A stretch of 64,000 nt of DNA from Luscinia megarhynchos (Eukaryota; Chordata; Aves; Passeriformes; Turdidae). Shown in pieces: positions 23,865 through 35,872 of this stretch. Below the pieces are notes generated by a model. It saw only the letters and a list, made by a program, of their open reading frames with translations. It did no database searches and was not told the DNA's origin. The position numbers and the translations under genes were made by a program. The stretch covers positions 60,741,352-60,805,351 of the forward strand of contig JAPFBE010000003.1 of assembly GCA_034336665.1 (NCBI GenBank), read 5' to 3'. The stretch's first letter is position 1; the number at the start of each line of letters is the position of its first letter.

Positions 23865-26800
23865 ACAAGTCAGCAGGACCATGATGGCATCACTCCATCT
23901 CTAGTTAAATTTCAAAGTCTGACAGCAGAATGACGTGTCTGCATTGCTGGAGGAACAGTTTCATATTTATATTGCTAGAAAAACAGATTGGGAGTTATCA
24001 GATCTTTAGGAAGAAAATACTGTTTCCCTGATGTTCTAAACAAAAATAGGTCCTTAAGGTCGAGTCTGATTCTGCAATGTGAGCCTTGCTCAGTAGGAGT
24101 TTAGTTTTGAGGTCTTCAAGGCCACATTCATGATGAAATAAATACTTGTCAGTGTGAGTTAGTCTTTCCAAGGCAGATGATCAATTTAGGAACAAATACT
24201 GGCCTTGCCCTTTATTTGCAGGGGTGCCAGAAAGAGGGTCTGAGCCACAACATTATTTCTAAATGCAGTTTGGAGACATCCCAGATGAGAGAGGAGAAAG
24301 GCAGTATCTGTGTAGCCCCTCAGAGTTACACCATTGCTCTGTCACAACTTTGATGAAACTGAAAGAAACTGAAGTGAATACTGGCCTTCAACAGCTTTGT
24401 GCTTAGCATGAGATTATCTGACCCATCCATACTAAAGAAATAGTTGTTTTTCCTCCACTTCCCCACTTTTTATGGTTTTTTTTAATACATCATAATTTTG
24501 CTTTTCCATAAAACCCATCCCTCTCTTTAATTGTCCCTCTCTTTAGTCACCCCAAGTATTGCATGTATATACATTTATTGCATTTATAAGGAATTAAAGC
24601 ACTTTCTTTTGCTCATATCCTTTTAAGCCTGGTGCCTGTTCTTTTCCAGACCTTTAGCTGAGGATTTTTATCGGGTTTTGCCTTTGAACAAATTCTCTAA
24701 AGGCCTGGTCTTTAGAAGGGGTTTTCCCAGATTTTAGATATAGGATCTCATTCAGTCCATATTTCCAGAAATGTCTTTTTGACGTGTTGAGGCTCATCCC
24801 TCTGGAGACTGTGGCATGTCAGAGGGTAGACCTGGGGCTGAGCTGGAGCTGTGACACATTCCCTCACACAGTTGCCTGCTCTGGGAACTCAGTTTCCTTC
24901 CCTCTGTGAAATCATGGCACGAGGATGGTGCAAGTTCGGCTACTTTCAATTTCTTTAAAGCTTTAGTTCCAGTCCTGCATGCCTGTCCCTGTGAAAGCTT
25001 CTATTAACATCAGATGGTCTGGGAACAAGTCTCACCCACAAACTGCATGTCCTGAGCACAGACTCTGGCAACAAAGGCACTGTTGGGGGTTGGTAAGTGC
25101 TCTTCACTGTCATTCAGAGCAGAATCTTTTCTCACTTTATTACACAATAGCTGGAGGTGAACCAAGTCTTAACTGCATAGAATTTTGTGTCGCCCACCTT
25201 TACTGCTGTAATGTCAATTAGCAGATGTTTTGAAGGTGCAATAGCAGTCAGTGTCATCTGTCCCCACACAAACATGAAAAACTGATGAAGCTTTCTTTTA
25301 ACTTCATTGCTTTAACATTAGGTCTCACTGATTTATCAAACATGAAGCAGTGCATTTCTGCCACTGCAGCTGTCCCAGAATAGTGTGAGAAAAAATCCTG
25401 CTTTGTTTTGTTAGGGGCTTTTTTTTTCTTGCTGATTTGGTTGCAGTAGATAAAATTTCTAAAAAAATAAATTCCTGTAATTATGGGAAAGGCACTGAGT
25501 GGAAAACATAAGTTTGTTGCTAGGTTTTGTCCAATATCTTGAAATACTCATGAGCTCTATGCCATGTCCTTTGTTTAGGACATTAGGTTTGGTTCTAGGA
25601 CACTTGTACAAGTTGGAATTATTAGTAACTGTTGATAAATATCTGGGTCATCAGGTCAAAACCAGTTTATGAAAAGATTTTGAATGAATAAGGGAAGAAG
25701 GGTATGGAGAAGAAACAGGCAGGATTATACCAACATGAAGGATTCCTAGCACAACTCAAGATGTGTGTGAGGGCACTGGGAGATTAGAAATCCTGGTTAG
25801 ATCCTCAGACCATTATGGACAACAATGCTTAGGGGAAAACCTTCAGCAGCAGCTCTCTGAGGCTATGCTGGTGTCCAGAGCTATTCCTGATGGTCAACAC
25901 CTCATTGTACTACCTGCTGAAAGTGCATGCTGGAAGACATTGCTGTGTTTTTCAAGATGTTCTAGTAGAAAAAACACACAGGAAGAAGGTAAAAACTAAC
26001 ACAGTTCAGAACATTTGAACTTGACCTTGTTTATTTCTATAACAGAATTAATCATACTTAGGTATTTTGGTTTTTTATATTAAATTAATTTCAGACTCTG
26101 TGTATGGGTGGGAAAGGGTAATGAAGGACCATTGTTTTCTATTATGTAAGTAGCAGAAATTAAGGGGTTGCATGAGAAAAGACAAAAATAGAGAATAGGT
26201 CTTTTAAAATATGGTGTAGGGCATGAAGATTTATTTTTATAGTCTCAAAGGACTGCTTAGTGCTAAACAAAACTTAAGAATCATGAGCACTTGCATTTCC
26301 TAGGAAAAGGGTTGAAAAGTGCTGTACAACATCTCTATAATTTCTGAGAGGTTATCAGCAGTACAATAAACACAGTATCAGTTTAATCCTCATTACTTTT
26401 TCAGCAATCTGAACTAAAACATTTTGGATTTTCATCACTTCTGCAGATAAGTATGGCTTGGAAAAAATATTTTAAAAATCAAAATTAGGCCAAAGCATCA
26501 CAATAAATTTTTCTTTCTGGAAACAAGTGATTGGAAGGTATCTTTAAAACCTTACAAAGTGTAGTAGCAATTAGTAGGGTAGCACAGATATAGCTGATTT
26601 TGGGTTGTGGATTTTCTTGAAGCTTTTTCAGTCTTGATAAGGTTTCACATTCAGTGCAGATGGAGTTTCCAGCAGGATTATCTTTCAAAGCATCTGTAGC
26701 ACTTAAAAGAATCTTGTCTGTGTACACACAAATCACTTAATAAAACACCCAGAGAAAATACAGCTCCCTGGATCCTGGCAGATAGCTGACCAGAAGGAAA

Positions 26801-28256
26801 CTTCATTCTTGAAAGCTGATTCACCTGCAAAGAGAAATTTATTTCTACAAATATATGAACTGATTTATTCTAATAAAGTCTGTCTTTCCTCTATTTTCCT
26901 ATGAATACAGGGTTATTTATGAGTGGGCAGGGTTCACAACTGTTCAAAGACGCACACATACATTGTTCTAAAGATGTACCTTGTAATCTGCCATTGAAAA
27001 TCCATCCTGGGCTGCAGTGCCCCTTGGGCTGTACCTCAGAGGCATCATAACTCCACGCTGCCTCACCAAAAAGATGGCATTAATTGCACATCCATGTCAC
27101 TGTCTTTTGGAATTCGAAGGTGACACATTTTTGAATCAGTTAGATTAAATGCTTTCAGATGCAAAGCAGCATTTAAAAGGGGAATGCATTCCCATTATTC
27201 CAAAGGCCAAACCTCACATGAAATTGAAAACAGAGTAATCTGTTTATGAGATAGCAATGACTGCATTTATATAGATGTTTTATGTCAAACCAGTATTTAT
27301 GAGACCAAATAACAGTGATCTATTTATATATATTATGCATAAATATGACACACACGGACTTGAAGACAGCAGTTTTCTTATGAAAATATTTCTCAGCATT
27401 TTTTTCTCTGTTCTTCTGAAGTATCTGGTAACGGATTCTGTAAAAGTCCTTATCCAAACTAGTCAGCTTTTTGGTTTGAGTTTGGGTATCAAACTCAATT
27501 TTCTAGCTGCACATAGGACTATATAATGAAAGTCTGGAAGGAGAATTATACCTAATATGAAAAGAAATCTACCCACTGAATTTTCTTGGAAAATGGTAGA
27601 AGTAAAACATAATAGAAAATGCTGAAACAAATCTCTGCTGTTGCCTTGGAGTCAGCATTCTGCACTGCACAAGAATTCCCTTGACTGTAACAGGAATACC
27701 CTTCAGGCTGTAAGGACAGGTAAATGGAACAACAGAGCAAGCCCAGCTCCTTTAAACTCTTTATCAGTGATGCCTGTGTTTAAGTAGCACTCAAATTGCT
27801 CTGGGAAATACGCATCATTGCAAATTAAGCTGGTACCCTGCAGGATCAAAATGGAAAGTTTGGTGTGAAACTGTGCCCACTGCTACTGGCATTAGCTACT
27901 GCTAATGATCCCAGCTGCAGCATTACTGGTTGGCTCACTGTTCAAGCTTCTGTGGAGGAAGCATTTGGGAGAAGTTTCCTGATTTGCAGCTCTCTGAGGC
28001 TGATCTCATGGTTTACTAGCATGGAAATATTCCCCATAAGACATGGACTTGGCTTTAAGCTGCAAGGGAGTTTGGTACTTAGGGGGTTTGCATTGTTCTT
28101 TCTTTTCATCAAGCAAAATATTTCCTACATGTAAGTACCTCTTCAATGAATCACAACAATAGTTCCGAGCAGAGCTAAATTAAATACAGTGTAAATTTAA
28201 ACACATGTAATCTTTTCAGACATTAGCAAGATAATTTTCTCATCATTGTGTTTATA
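23865..28256. other. Unique non-coding stretch
   Basis: No gene is supported over 4.4 kb. The longest frames are about 80-83 codons. A minor direct repeat of TCCCTCTCTTTA (16-bp period) sits at 24518-24545. No CR1, LTR or tRNA-like sequence was recognised. Confidence 0.5.
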
Positions 28257-28320
28257 AGAGTAACAATCATTCCAGAAAAAAAAATTAAAGAGTAACAATC
28301 ATTCCAGGAAAAAAAATTAA
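28257..28320. repeat. 32-bp tandem duplication (two copies)
   Basis: The unit begins AGAGTAACAATCATTCC and ends in a purine-rich A run plus TTAA. Copy 1 is 28257-28288 and copy 2 is 28289-28320, differing at one base (A versus G after CCAG). Near identity points to a recent local duplication, possibly variable in copy number. Confidence 0.95.
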
Positions 28321-31300
28321 AGTTCCATTTGAACAGTTCATTTATTTTCTTTATTGTTTTAACTTTTGTTATGCGAAGCTTAATTATAAGTGAATGTCTC
28401 TAGTGGTGAATTTTTCCTGCAAAGTCTAATGCTGCAAGGCACTTGCAACCACAGGGTGCACAGAGATCACAGATGCTGGCCCTCCAACATGCCTGGAGCC
28501 CATGACTTTGCTGAGGCATATTGAGTTTCTTGCTGGGTTGAAGGAGACTTAACAATACCAGCTTTAACCTAAACACAGGTAAAGAGGATCAATATAATGC
28601 TGTGCATGGGAAATAACTCATAGTCCATATATTTGCCCTGCCCCACTCCACCTTGAGACACTGACTTTGTTTCAATGTCGTGCAATGCTGCTTTTGGATT
28701 ACCATCAAAAACTGCTTATTAGTTTTCAGAGCGATCTTAAACTTGTTCTCAGTCACAAATGTGTTACTGAAGGTTCCAAACTGTGCTGGATTAGTTTTCT
28801 GTTCACAGGCACAAGAAATAGTTTTTGTTCAACATCCCTCTGCTTTTGAATTTATCCTGCAGTCTGGTCTTAGGATACTCCCCTAGTTGCTGTGATAAAG
28901 TCGCATCTACTCAGCCTTTATATCAAAAGCCTGTACGAATAGTGAACATTCTGTTAAATTACTTAAAAACATGAACTAATCCATGACTGAATTTCCTCCT
29001 TATTTCCTGGAATGAGCCGCCATTTTGCAGGAGCACAAGTGATTACTCCGTGGCAGGTGTAGGATCAGGTTCACCCCTCCCTGATAAGCAGGACACCTAA
29101 GCCGGGAATCCAGGACTTCTCAGCCCTATGATGTTATCAAAGAAAGGCATCTCTGCAAGGTGATTTGAATTCTTATCTGTGATGATCCTCTGTGACAATG
29201 AGGCAACCTGAATAAGCCTGTGGTCCCAGGCTGGGCACCTGAACTGCATGCAGGTGGGTGCAGTGAAGCAGTTTCATCCAGACCATTTTTTTATTTAGTG
29301 TCTAAGCAGTGGCAAATCATCAGTGGTACCCAGGAGCCCTGCAGGATTCCTGCTGCATACACAAAAGGTGACCTGTTGACCTAAACAGCAAGTAACAAAC
29401 ACTTGAGAATAAAGAAGACCATTTTAAAGAGGTGATATGGCAGTAGTAGTAAACTTTTGAAGACTATAAGTGGCTCAGAGGATGTGTAAATTATTTTATA
29501 AGCTAAGGCATAGGTAACAGACAGGGGGCTGTGAAGGAAAGCTTTTCCAGATTCTCCATAAAGACTTACTACTGAATATCATGACTACTGGTTACAAAAT
29601 GGAAGTTAGAAGGTAGATCTGTCTGGAGACAAAGGTTAGGTATTTTTTGTTTGTGTATTTGCAAGGTGATTTTATGGACCATTTAGTATACTAACACAGT
29701 TGTACTGGTGATAGGTAAAGAAGGTCTTTGCCCTTGGGCACTACTCTTTTAGCATTGCACTCAAGCTCAGGCTGCAGTTCTTGTTTGCAGGTAAAATAAA
29801 CCTTGATGTTCTTTGCTTAAAATCTAATACTTGGGCAAGATGTATCCTAAATGGGCTGGCCTGTGTTTTAAGGACTTCAAAAGTATATGAATGTTACTAT
29901 GAAAACTATTTTCTTTCTGTTAAATTACATTGTATGTGCATTCTTGGATGCAGTATTTGCTTTTTCTTATTGTTTTATTTGCCCATGGTTTGCAACAATT
30001 AAGGGGTTTAGCAAAGTTCTTTCAGATTTAGGGGGTTTGAGTATTTGGAAAATTTGGGGAACTGATTCCTTATACTCTTTTTTCCTCTCAGTTGTCAACA
30101 CTTAATATAGTATATGTTGGTACATCAGCTGCTTTCAAAGAAACAAGTAGCATGGAGAAATTTCAGCCAGCTAAAGTTCAGTTATAGACACAAAAAAAAA
30201 GATAAAGCAGAAATGCATGACTTTCATATTAGGAAGAGAAGGAAAAGTAGTGCTATTTGAGTAAAAGATTTTTGGAAAATGTTTCACAGCAGCTTAGGAA
30301 ACTTCACACCAAAGAGCTTTGCATATTGCACAAAGAGCTTTGAGGATGTGCCACCCAGTCTGTCCAGGAAAAGGGGCAACGAGGGGAGCAGTGACTTAAA
30401 AGGTCAGAGCACATTTCACTTTGGAGAATCATTATCCACTTCCTTGAATCAGGGGAAGAATATCAAATACCATGGCAAATATACACAAAGATACAAGTCT
30501 GGGGACTGGTCCTTTTCGAATCTGTGCATGGAGCACTTTCTGCCAAGTGTCTGATGACCTTTATGAACCCTGACAGCCTTGAGCTACTGTTGATATTGAA
30601 GATAGCAACTGATTGGCAGTAAAATATTTAAAATTAAATGAATTTTTAGGTTTTTCATTTTTCATGGGTGCTGTCCACTGCAGGTCACACAACATGGATT
30701 TGATAGACTTGCACTACATATTTTTTGTACAATTGGAAACTGAAGAGGTTTCTGAACTGAGAAAACTCTTCTGCACGTGCAGATTTTCCCAATATCTCCT
30801 CTTTCAGTGAAGAGCCTGAGCAAGGTGATTCTCCTTTGGGTTTTCCTGAAAACAAAGATTGTGAGTCATCTTCCTTGGAAGAGGTTCTGGAAGCTGAACG
30901 GAGATGAGGATGATGCCTTTGTCAGCTCTTTCAATTCAATCTAGACCTTAATTTCCTGAAAGATGTATTACAGCTCCATGTTCACAGCTGGCTGCTCCAA
31001 CAAGTTCCTCATCCTTGCATAGTATAAACTGTGTGGGATTCCATAGTCTTAAAGAATAATGAGCTTTTCCATCTGCTTCTCACATGTTCAGTCGTTCTTC
31101 ACAGGCAAGTCTCTCTCTGAAGGTCTCAAGTCACATCCTGCTAGATGATTAATCTGAATCTTTAAATGGTTAATTCCATTTCCAGTGGCAATCCAAAAAT
31201 TCTAGAAACTTGTGCTGGGGAACTGTTGGTCTATCAGAAGGACACTGGAAGATTTGAGCAATTCGGATTTCTCCCTAATGATTCACTTGGTGTCAGGAGG

Positions 31301-34300
31301 TTCTGAGAGCACCAGCAATGGAATGAGAAAATGGAAGATGAGCTGGCAAATCTTGTGGCATAAAAATAGCTGTCTTGTACCAGTTCTGGGAAGTCTGGAA
31401 GAAAAAATGCCCTGTGCTATTCTAAGACATGGATGTTTCAAGTTAAAGATTTCAAGATGTTCCTCTCAAGATATCAATAAGGTCCCTCTGTGTCAGATAT
31501 TAAGAATAAAGAGCTGGTTAAAAACTCAGAACAAGTCCATTTTACAAGTTTTTTACAATGGACAGTACTTGAACTCTTCACATTATTTTAAATTTTATAT
31601 TTCTTTCAAGACATATATTTCTGAAGGCAATAAACAAGATTTTTAACTGTATCTTTGATTTGTGCAATGGTATAAGACCTTTCCTTTCCACTAAAACCTT
31701 TTTTGCCCTGAAGATACACACAATTGTTGTATTAATGTAAAAGAAAGCAAACAAATAGCAAGAATGCACATGCAAAAGACAAAGTATTTCCGATTTTACT
31801 GTGTTGTAATTTTGCTGAGTTTGGTCTATGTCTTTGCCTGGGGTTATTCTGACAAAATCCTTATTATTTGGTTGCATCTGATGAAGAAGAAAGAGGATTT
31901 CAAGGGAGAAAAATGAGCTAAGGGGCATAAGGATTCAGAAGTATTATTTCAACAAAATCTTAAATCTGTTTTCTTCCACTGTTTCTGAGAAGAAAAACCC
32001 ACTGCTGTCTCAGGAAGAGTGTCTTACACAGTCTGTATAACCAATCTGGTAGCAGATGAGGGAGAAAAATGAATCTCTTTTTCTTTCAGGCTGGGCATGT
32101 CCCCTGCCTGCTGGGTTACAGAGATGGCATAGCAATCCTTCTTTCCTAGCAATGTGGGAAACAGAGAAGGTTTTTTGTCTGGTTTTCTTTTGTGCAGTAC
32201 AGTGCAGAACAACTAATAAGACGGCCAGGATGTACAAATTTGCTTCCTCCTGAGAAAAACTAGTAAAACAGTGGTTCAGCACTCACTTGAGAAGTGAAGC
32301 ACAGACTCATTTGCTACTTACACAAGCAGTCTTGGAGATGCCATAAACACCAGGCTGTTACCTGTTTAAAATTACCTGTTGTCACACTCTCTACCTTTTC
32401 AGAAGACCCGTGAATGATGTTGATTTTCTCCCATCATGCAGGCAGGGAGCATCTTTGACATCTTAAATGTGCATGTGGAATGGGACATCCAGCTGTGCTC
32501 AGGACAGCTGTGTTCATTCTTTAACCCAAGACAAGAAGAGCTGTGTTTTTGTTGGACTCAAAGACAGATCTTTAAAATCTATGACACCTATTATTGCTGG
32601 TCAACATGAAAATCACCTCTCAGGTGTTTGACTGCTCCAGAGAAAGCCAAAGACTTCTTGTGGACTTTCATACCCACTTTCTTTGATACCAAGCAAACTG
32701 TTTCTAGGCCTGAACCAATATGTACTGAAATTGATATCTTCAATAGACATTGGGTCCTTTTCATGCCTGGCTAGTATAGAGCAAAAAGTCTGAATTTGTC
32801 TTATTCTCTTGCCCAATATTACCCTTCTGCTAAGCCTTTCCTACTCTATACATTAAAATCTGTTTTCCTACGTGTTTTTATTTGTATTTTCCACATAAGC
32901 ATAAACACTTATACTTCAGATATGCAGTAGCTGAAAAATTAAAGTGAACAAGCAAATAAATACTTTTCACAGAAAATGCAACTAATCATTAAGATTTCCA
33001 AACTCCAGGGATTTTTTGAGTTTTGGACTTTTTTTTCCATAGTTTCCAAAATAGTTGTGTCCATTTCTCTCAACTGAAGAATGCAAGGGAATATTGACAA
33101 TTGGTACATACTAAAACTGCAAAAAACATTTCCCAAATGTTTAGACGTAAAAAGTTTATTTAGTGTAAGATAAGTTCTAAGAGATCCAGAATTCCAAGTA
33201 CATGATGAGTTCCTGAACACCTAGAATTTTAAATTAATTCTTCAATTAAAAGCCTGTCCAGAGTGTTAGCACTATTATTTTGGAGGCAAAAATAATCAGC
33301 TGTATTACATCTTTTCTGTCTTCTGAAGATGAAACGTTGTTCCAGTATCATGATTTTTTCAGACCTGTGCTGGGAAACAAAACTGTACATGGCCTGTAGC
33401 TTCTGGGGGTGACAGACTAAGCTTTGTGTTGAGTTGGAAACCCACATGGTCACGTAAAATCTCACAAAAATCTTCAAAGTAGATCTTGTAAGAGTCATAA
33501 CAAAGTTTGACTGGACTTCTGAAGGGTGCAGCCTCTATGGGACAGATGTTACTGCAGGAGGCATGGAGAAGAAAAACATTTGCCCTCCTGTTAAACATGT
33601 CACTGTAAGTCACAACCAGACATCCTAAGTGACATTCTGGTCTGAATGTCACACCAGACAACACATCCATCATTCCTTGTGTTTCTCATTGCCATAATCT
33701 TTTGAGGAGCACAGGGGAAGGAAGCTTGGAGAAACAGACTCTCTCGCCACAAACTTCAAGCTACAGTTATGTTCTCAGGAAATAACACGAAAAATTTAGA
33801 TTAAGATCCTAATACTGAAGGACTGTTAGAGTCTTGGTAAGAACCTCTCTGTCACTAGTGCCTATGACAGGCATAAGAAGGGCTCTTCCATCTTCATCCT
33901 TTGTGCCATGGGACTCCACAAGGCAAGGACATGCACCAGAGGAATATCTGCAGGGTAGTGAGACCTCAGTGAGACCCTCTGCTTCTCTGCACTCACCTGT
34001 CAGGGTACAAATGGCCTTGCAGCATATCCACTATATTCTGATTCATTCAGCTCAAGTAAACTGCCTGAAAGAAGGTAAAGAAATAAAAAGGTATTTTTGA
34101 CACAGCCATCCACTATCATTTGATACAAACTAAAGAGCAACACATTTAGGGCTATCCACTCTCCAAATCCAGTTCAAGGTCTTCTACTTTCACTTCTCTG
34201 CTGTTCTTCATTATATATTTTTCTATGCCCAACCCATCTTTTCCACTGAAGAACAATTATTTTATTCTTAAGACCTTATTAAAGCCACTCTCTATATTGA

Positions 34301-34578
34301 TTCCCTCATGAGGCTTGTCATCAGTTCCAGCAGTTCATAACCTGAATTAATGGCATGTTTTGATTCATAAAATATCACACAGAACTTCAAATCAGGCTCA
34401 TCGTCCTTTTCTGTTGTTTTTCTCATCAATTTATAAAAAATTCAGGATGTTTTAAAAACAATGTAAATTAAATCTTGCCTATATTCTTGTCACTTCTTAT
34501 CATAGTTCAAATGATAATGTTTTCTAACCTAGCATAGTGCCAAACCCCTCACAAAAATGTCTCTTGTGTCACATGTGG
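28321..34578. other. Unique non-coding stretch
   Basis: No gene is supported. The largest open frames are 144 codons (+, 31212-31646) and 116 codons (-, 31578-31928), which overlap at their ends; neither peptide shows a domain I can name. A YY1-like word, CCGCCATTTT, lies at 29017-29026. The DNA otherwise looks like ordinary AT-rich unique sequence. Confidence 0.5.
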
Positions 34579-34600
34579 ATAAATGTGATGACACATTTAT
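34579..34600. repeat. Perfect 9-bp inverted repeat with 4-nt loop
   Basis: ATAAATGTG, a 4-base spacer, then CACATTTAT, exactly complementary. It may be chance in AT-rich DNA. Confidence 0.85.
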
Positions 34601-35663
34601 GAAAATAATAAATTGAAGGCAAGAACTCCACAAAAAAGCAGTAGAATTCATTTGTCCTGTTCTTTGTGAGAAATAGTCTCAAGTCCACTACCAATATAAA
34701 TTCATTTGATTCCTACCAGCTGAGAATTCACTCCTGAGCTGGAAACTGAAACCATTCCCCAAGACTGAGCACACTTGTTCATCAAACTCTCTCTACAGAG
34801 CTGTCAGTTAGAATCATTTATGGAAAGCAACCTTCCCCCATCAAACTCTAGCTTGTTTCCATTTCCTTTCCAAACTTAAACCACACAAATCATTCCCTGT
34901 GCAGGTCAGGAATTGGCCATTTTCCCTCTCAGGCAAGGTTAAGCTAAGAAGCCCTTGGTTTTGTATTTTTTCTCTGTTGTTCTATGATTTTGTTTGGACT
35001 GCTGAAATTCAGCTGTTAAAAACTCCTTCAGGGTTTTGGGGATCCATGTGTTCTGCCTTCCACCCTTGTATAAGCCACCAAGATTTTCTCTTCTGGCTAG
35101 AAAATGCTTTGGCCCCTGTGACACCAGCTCTGAAGTGAGCCCACACAATTTCCATGGATACACACTCTAAGAATTCATAATCCTGGCAGTCTTCTCTACA
35201 CTTCCTCACAGTGCAAGAGGGAAAGCTCCACTGCTTTGCCATGCCAGTCTATTGGCTATCTTGATTTTCTAGACAGCAAGGCTTCTATTCTTGAACTTTA
35301 TAATGGAATGGAATTCATTGTGCCTCATCTTTCCACTGATTTCTACATCCAAATTTCTGAGTTAAGCAAGAACTTATAAGGAGAAGGTTATGTTAGCCTA
35401 GTATGACATACAAAATCATCTAATTAGACATATAATTCTGCTGTGTTAGCATGTGAGCATGACATAAGGAGTCAGACACCACAGATAGTAAAATTGGGAA
35501 TTAGTAGTAAAAGGAGGGTAACACCACCCTAGTCACACATGTACTTTCCTGTGCAGTGAGTTTTATGAGGTTTCTTCTGGGGGACAATGCCTAAAAAGCT
35601 ATCTGTATTCATTTAACTCCTCAATTAATTAATTTCATACTATTACATTGCTTTTGTATCTTG
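34601..35663. other. Unique non-coding stretch
   Basis: Three frames of 74-79 codons overlap at 34899-35242 on both strands, with no recognisable protein. No repeats were noticed. Confidence 0.5.
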
Positions 35664-35872
35664 GTTCATTCTTGTTCCTCTTCCTCAATTCTTTTCAAAC
35701 AGCAGTACTGTTCCTTCCCTCTTATGCTTCCCTTCTCTATTTCTCCCCTTCTGTACTTTCCCATTTTCACCCAAGCCCCTCTATTTCCCCTCCCTCCAGC
35801 TCCTCTCATTATCTTCCCCTCCTCACACACTTTTATGTGCTGTTTCCTCTTTCTATGTGTGTGTGTGTGTGT
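35664..35872. repeat. Polypyrimidine tract ending in (TG)n microsatellite
   Basis: About 190 bp are dominated by C and T on the plus strand (CTTCC, CCCTCT and TTCTCCCC words with few purines). The tract is followed at 35856-35872 by about eight TG units. Such tracts are poor in stop codons on the pyrimidine strand, which explains the overlapping Pro/Ser/Phe-rich open frames. It could adopt triplex or Z-DNA conformations. Confidence 0.88.

Noticed and set aside
31212..31646. 144-codon plus-strand open frame
   Set aside because: No similarity to known proteins, no neighbouring coding signal, and length still compatible with chance in 64 kb read in six frames.
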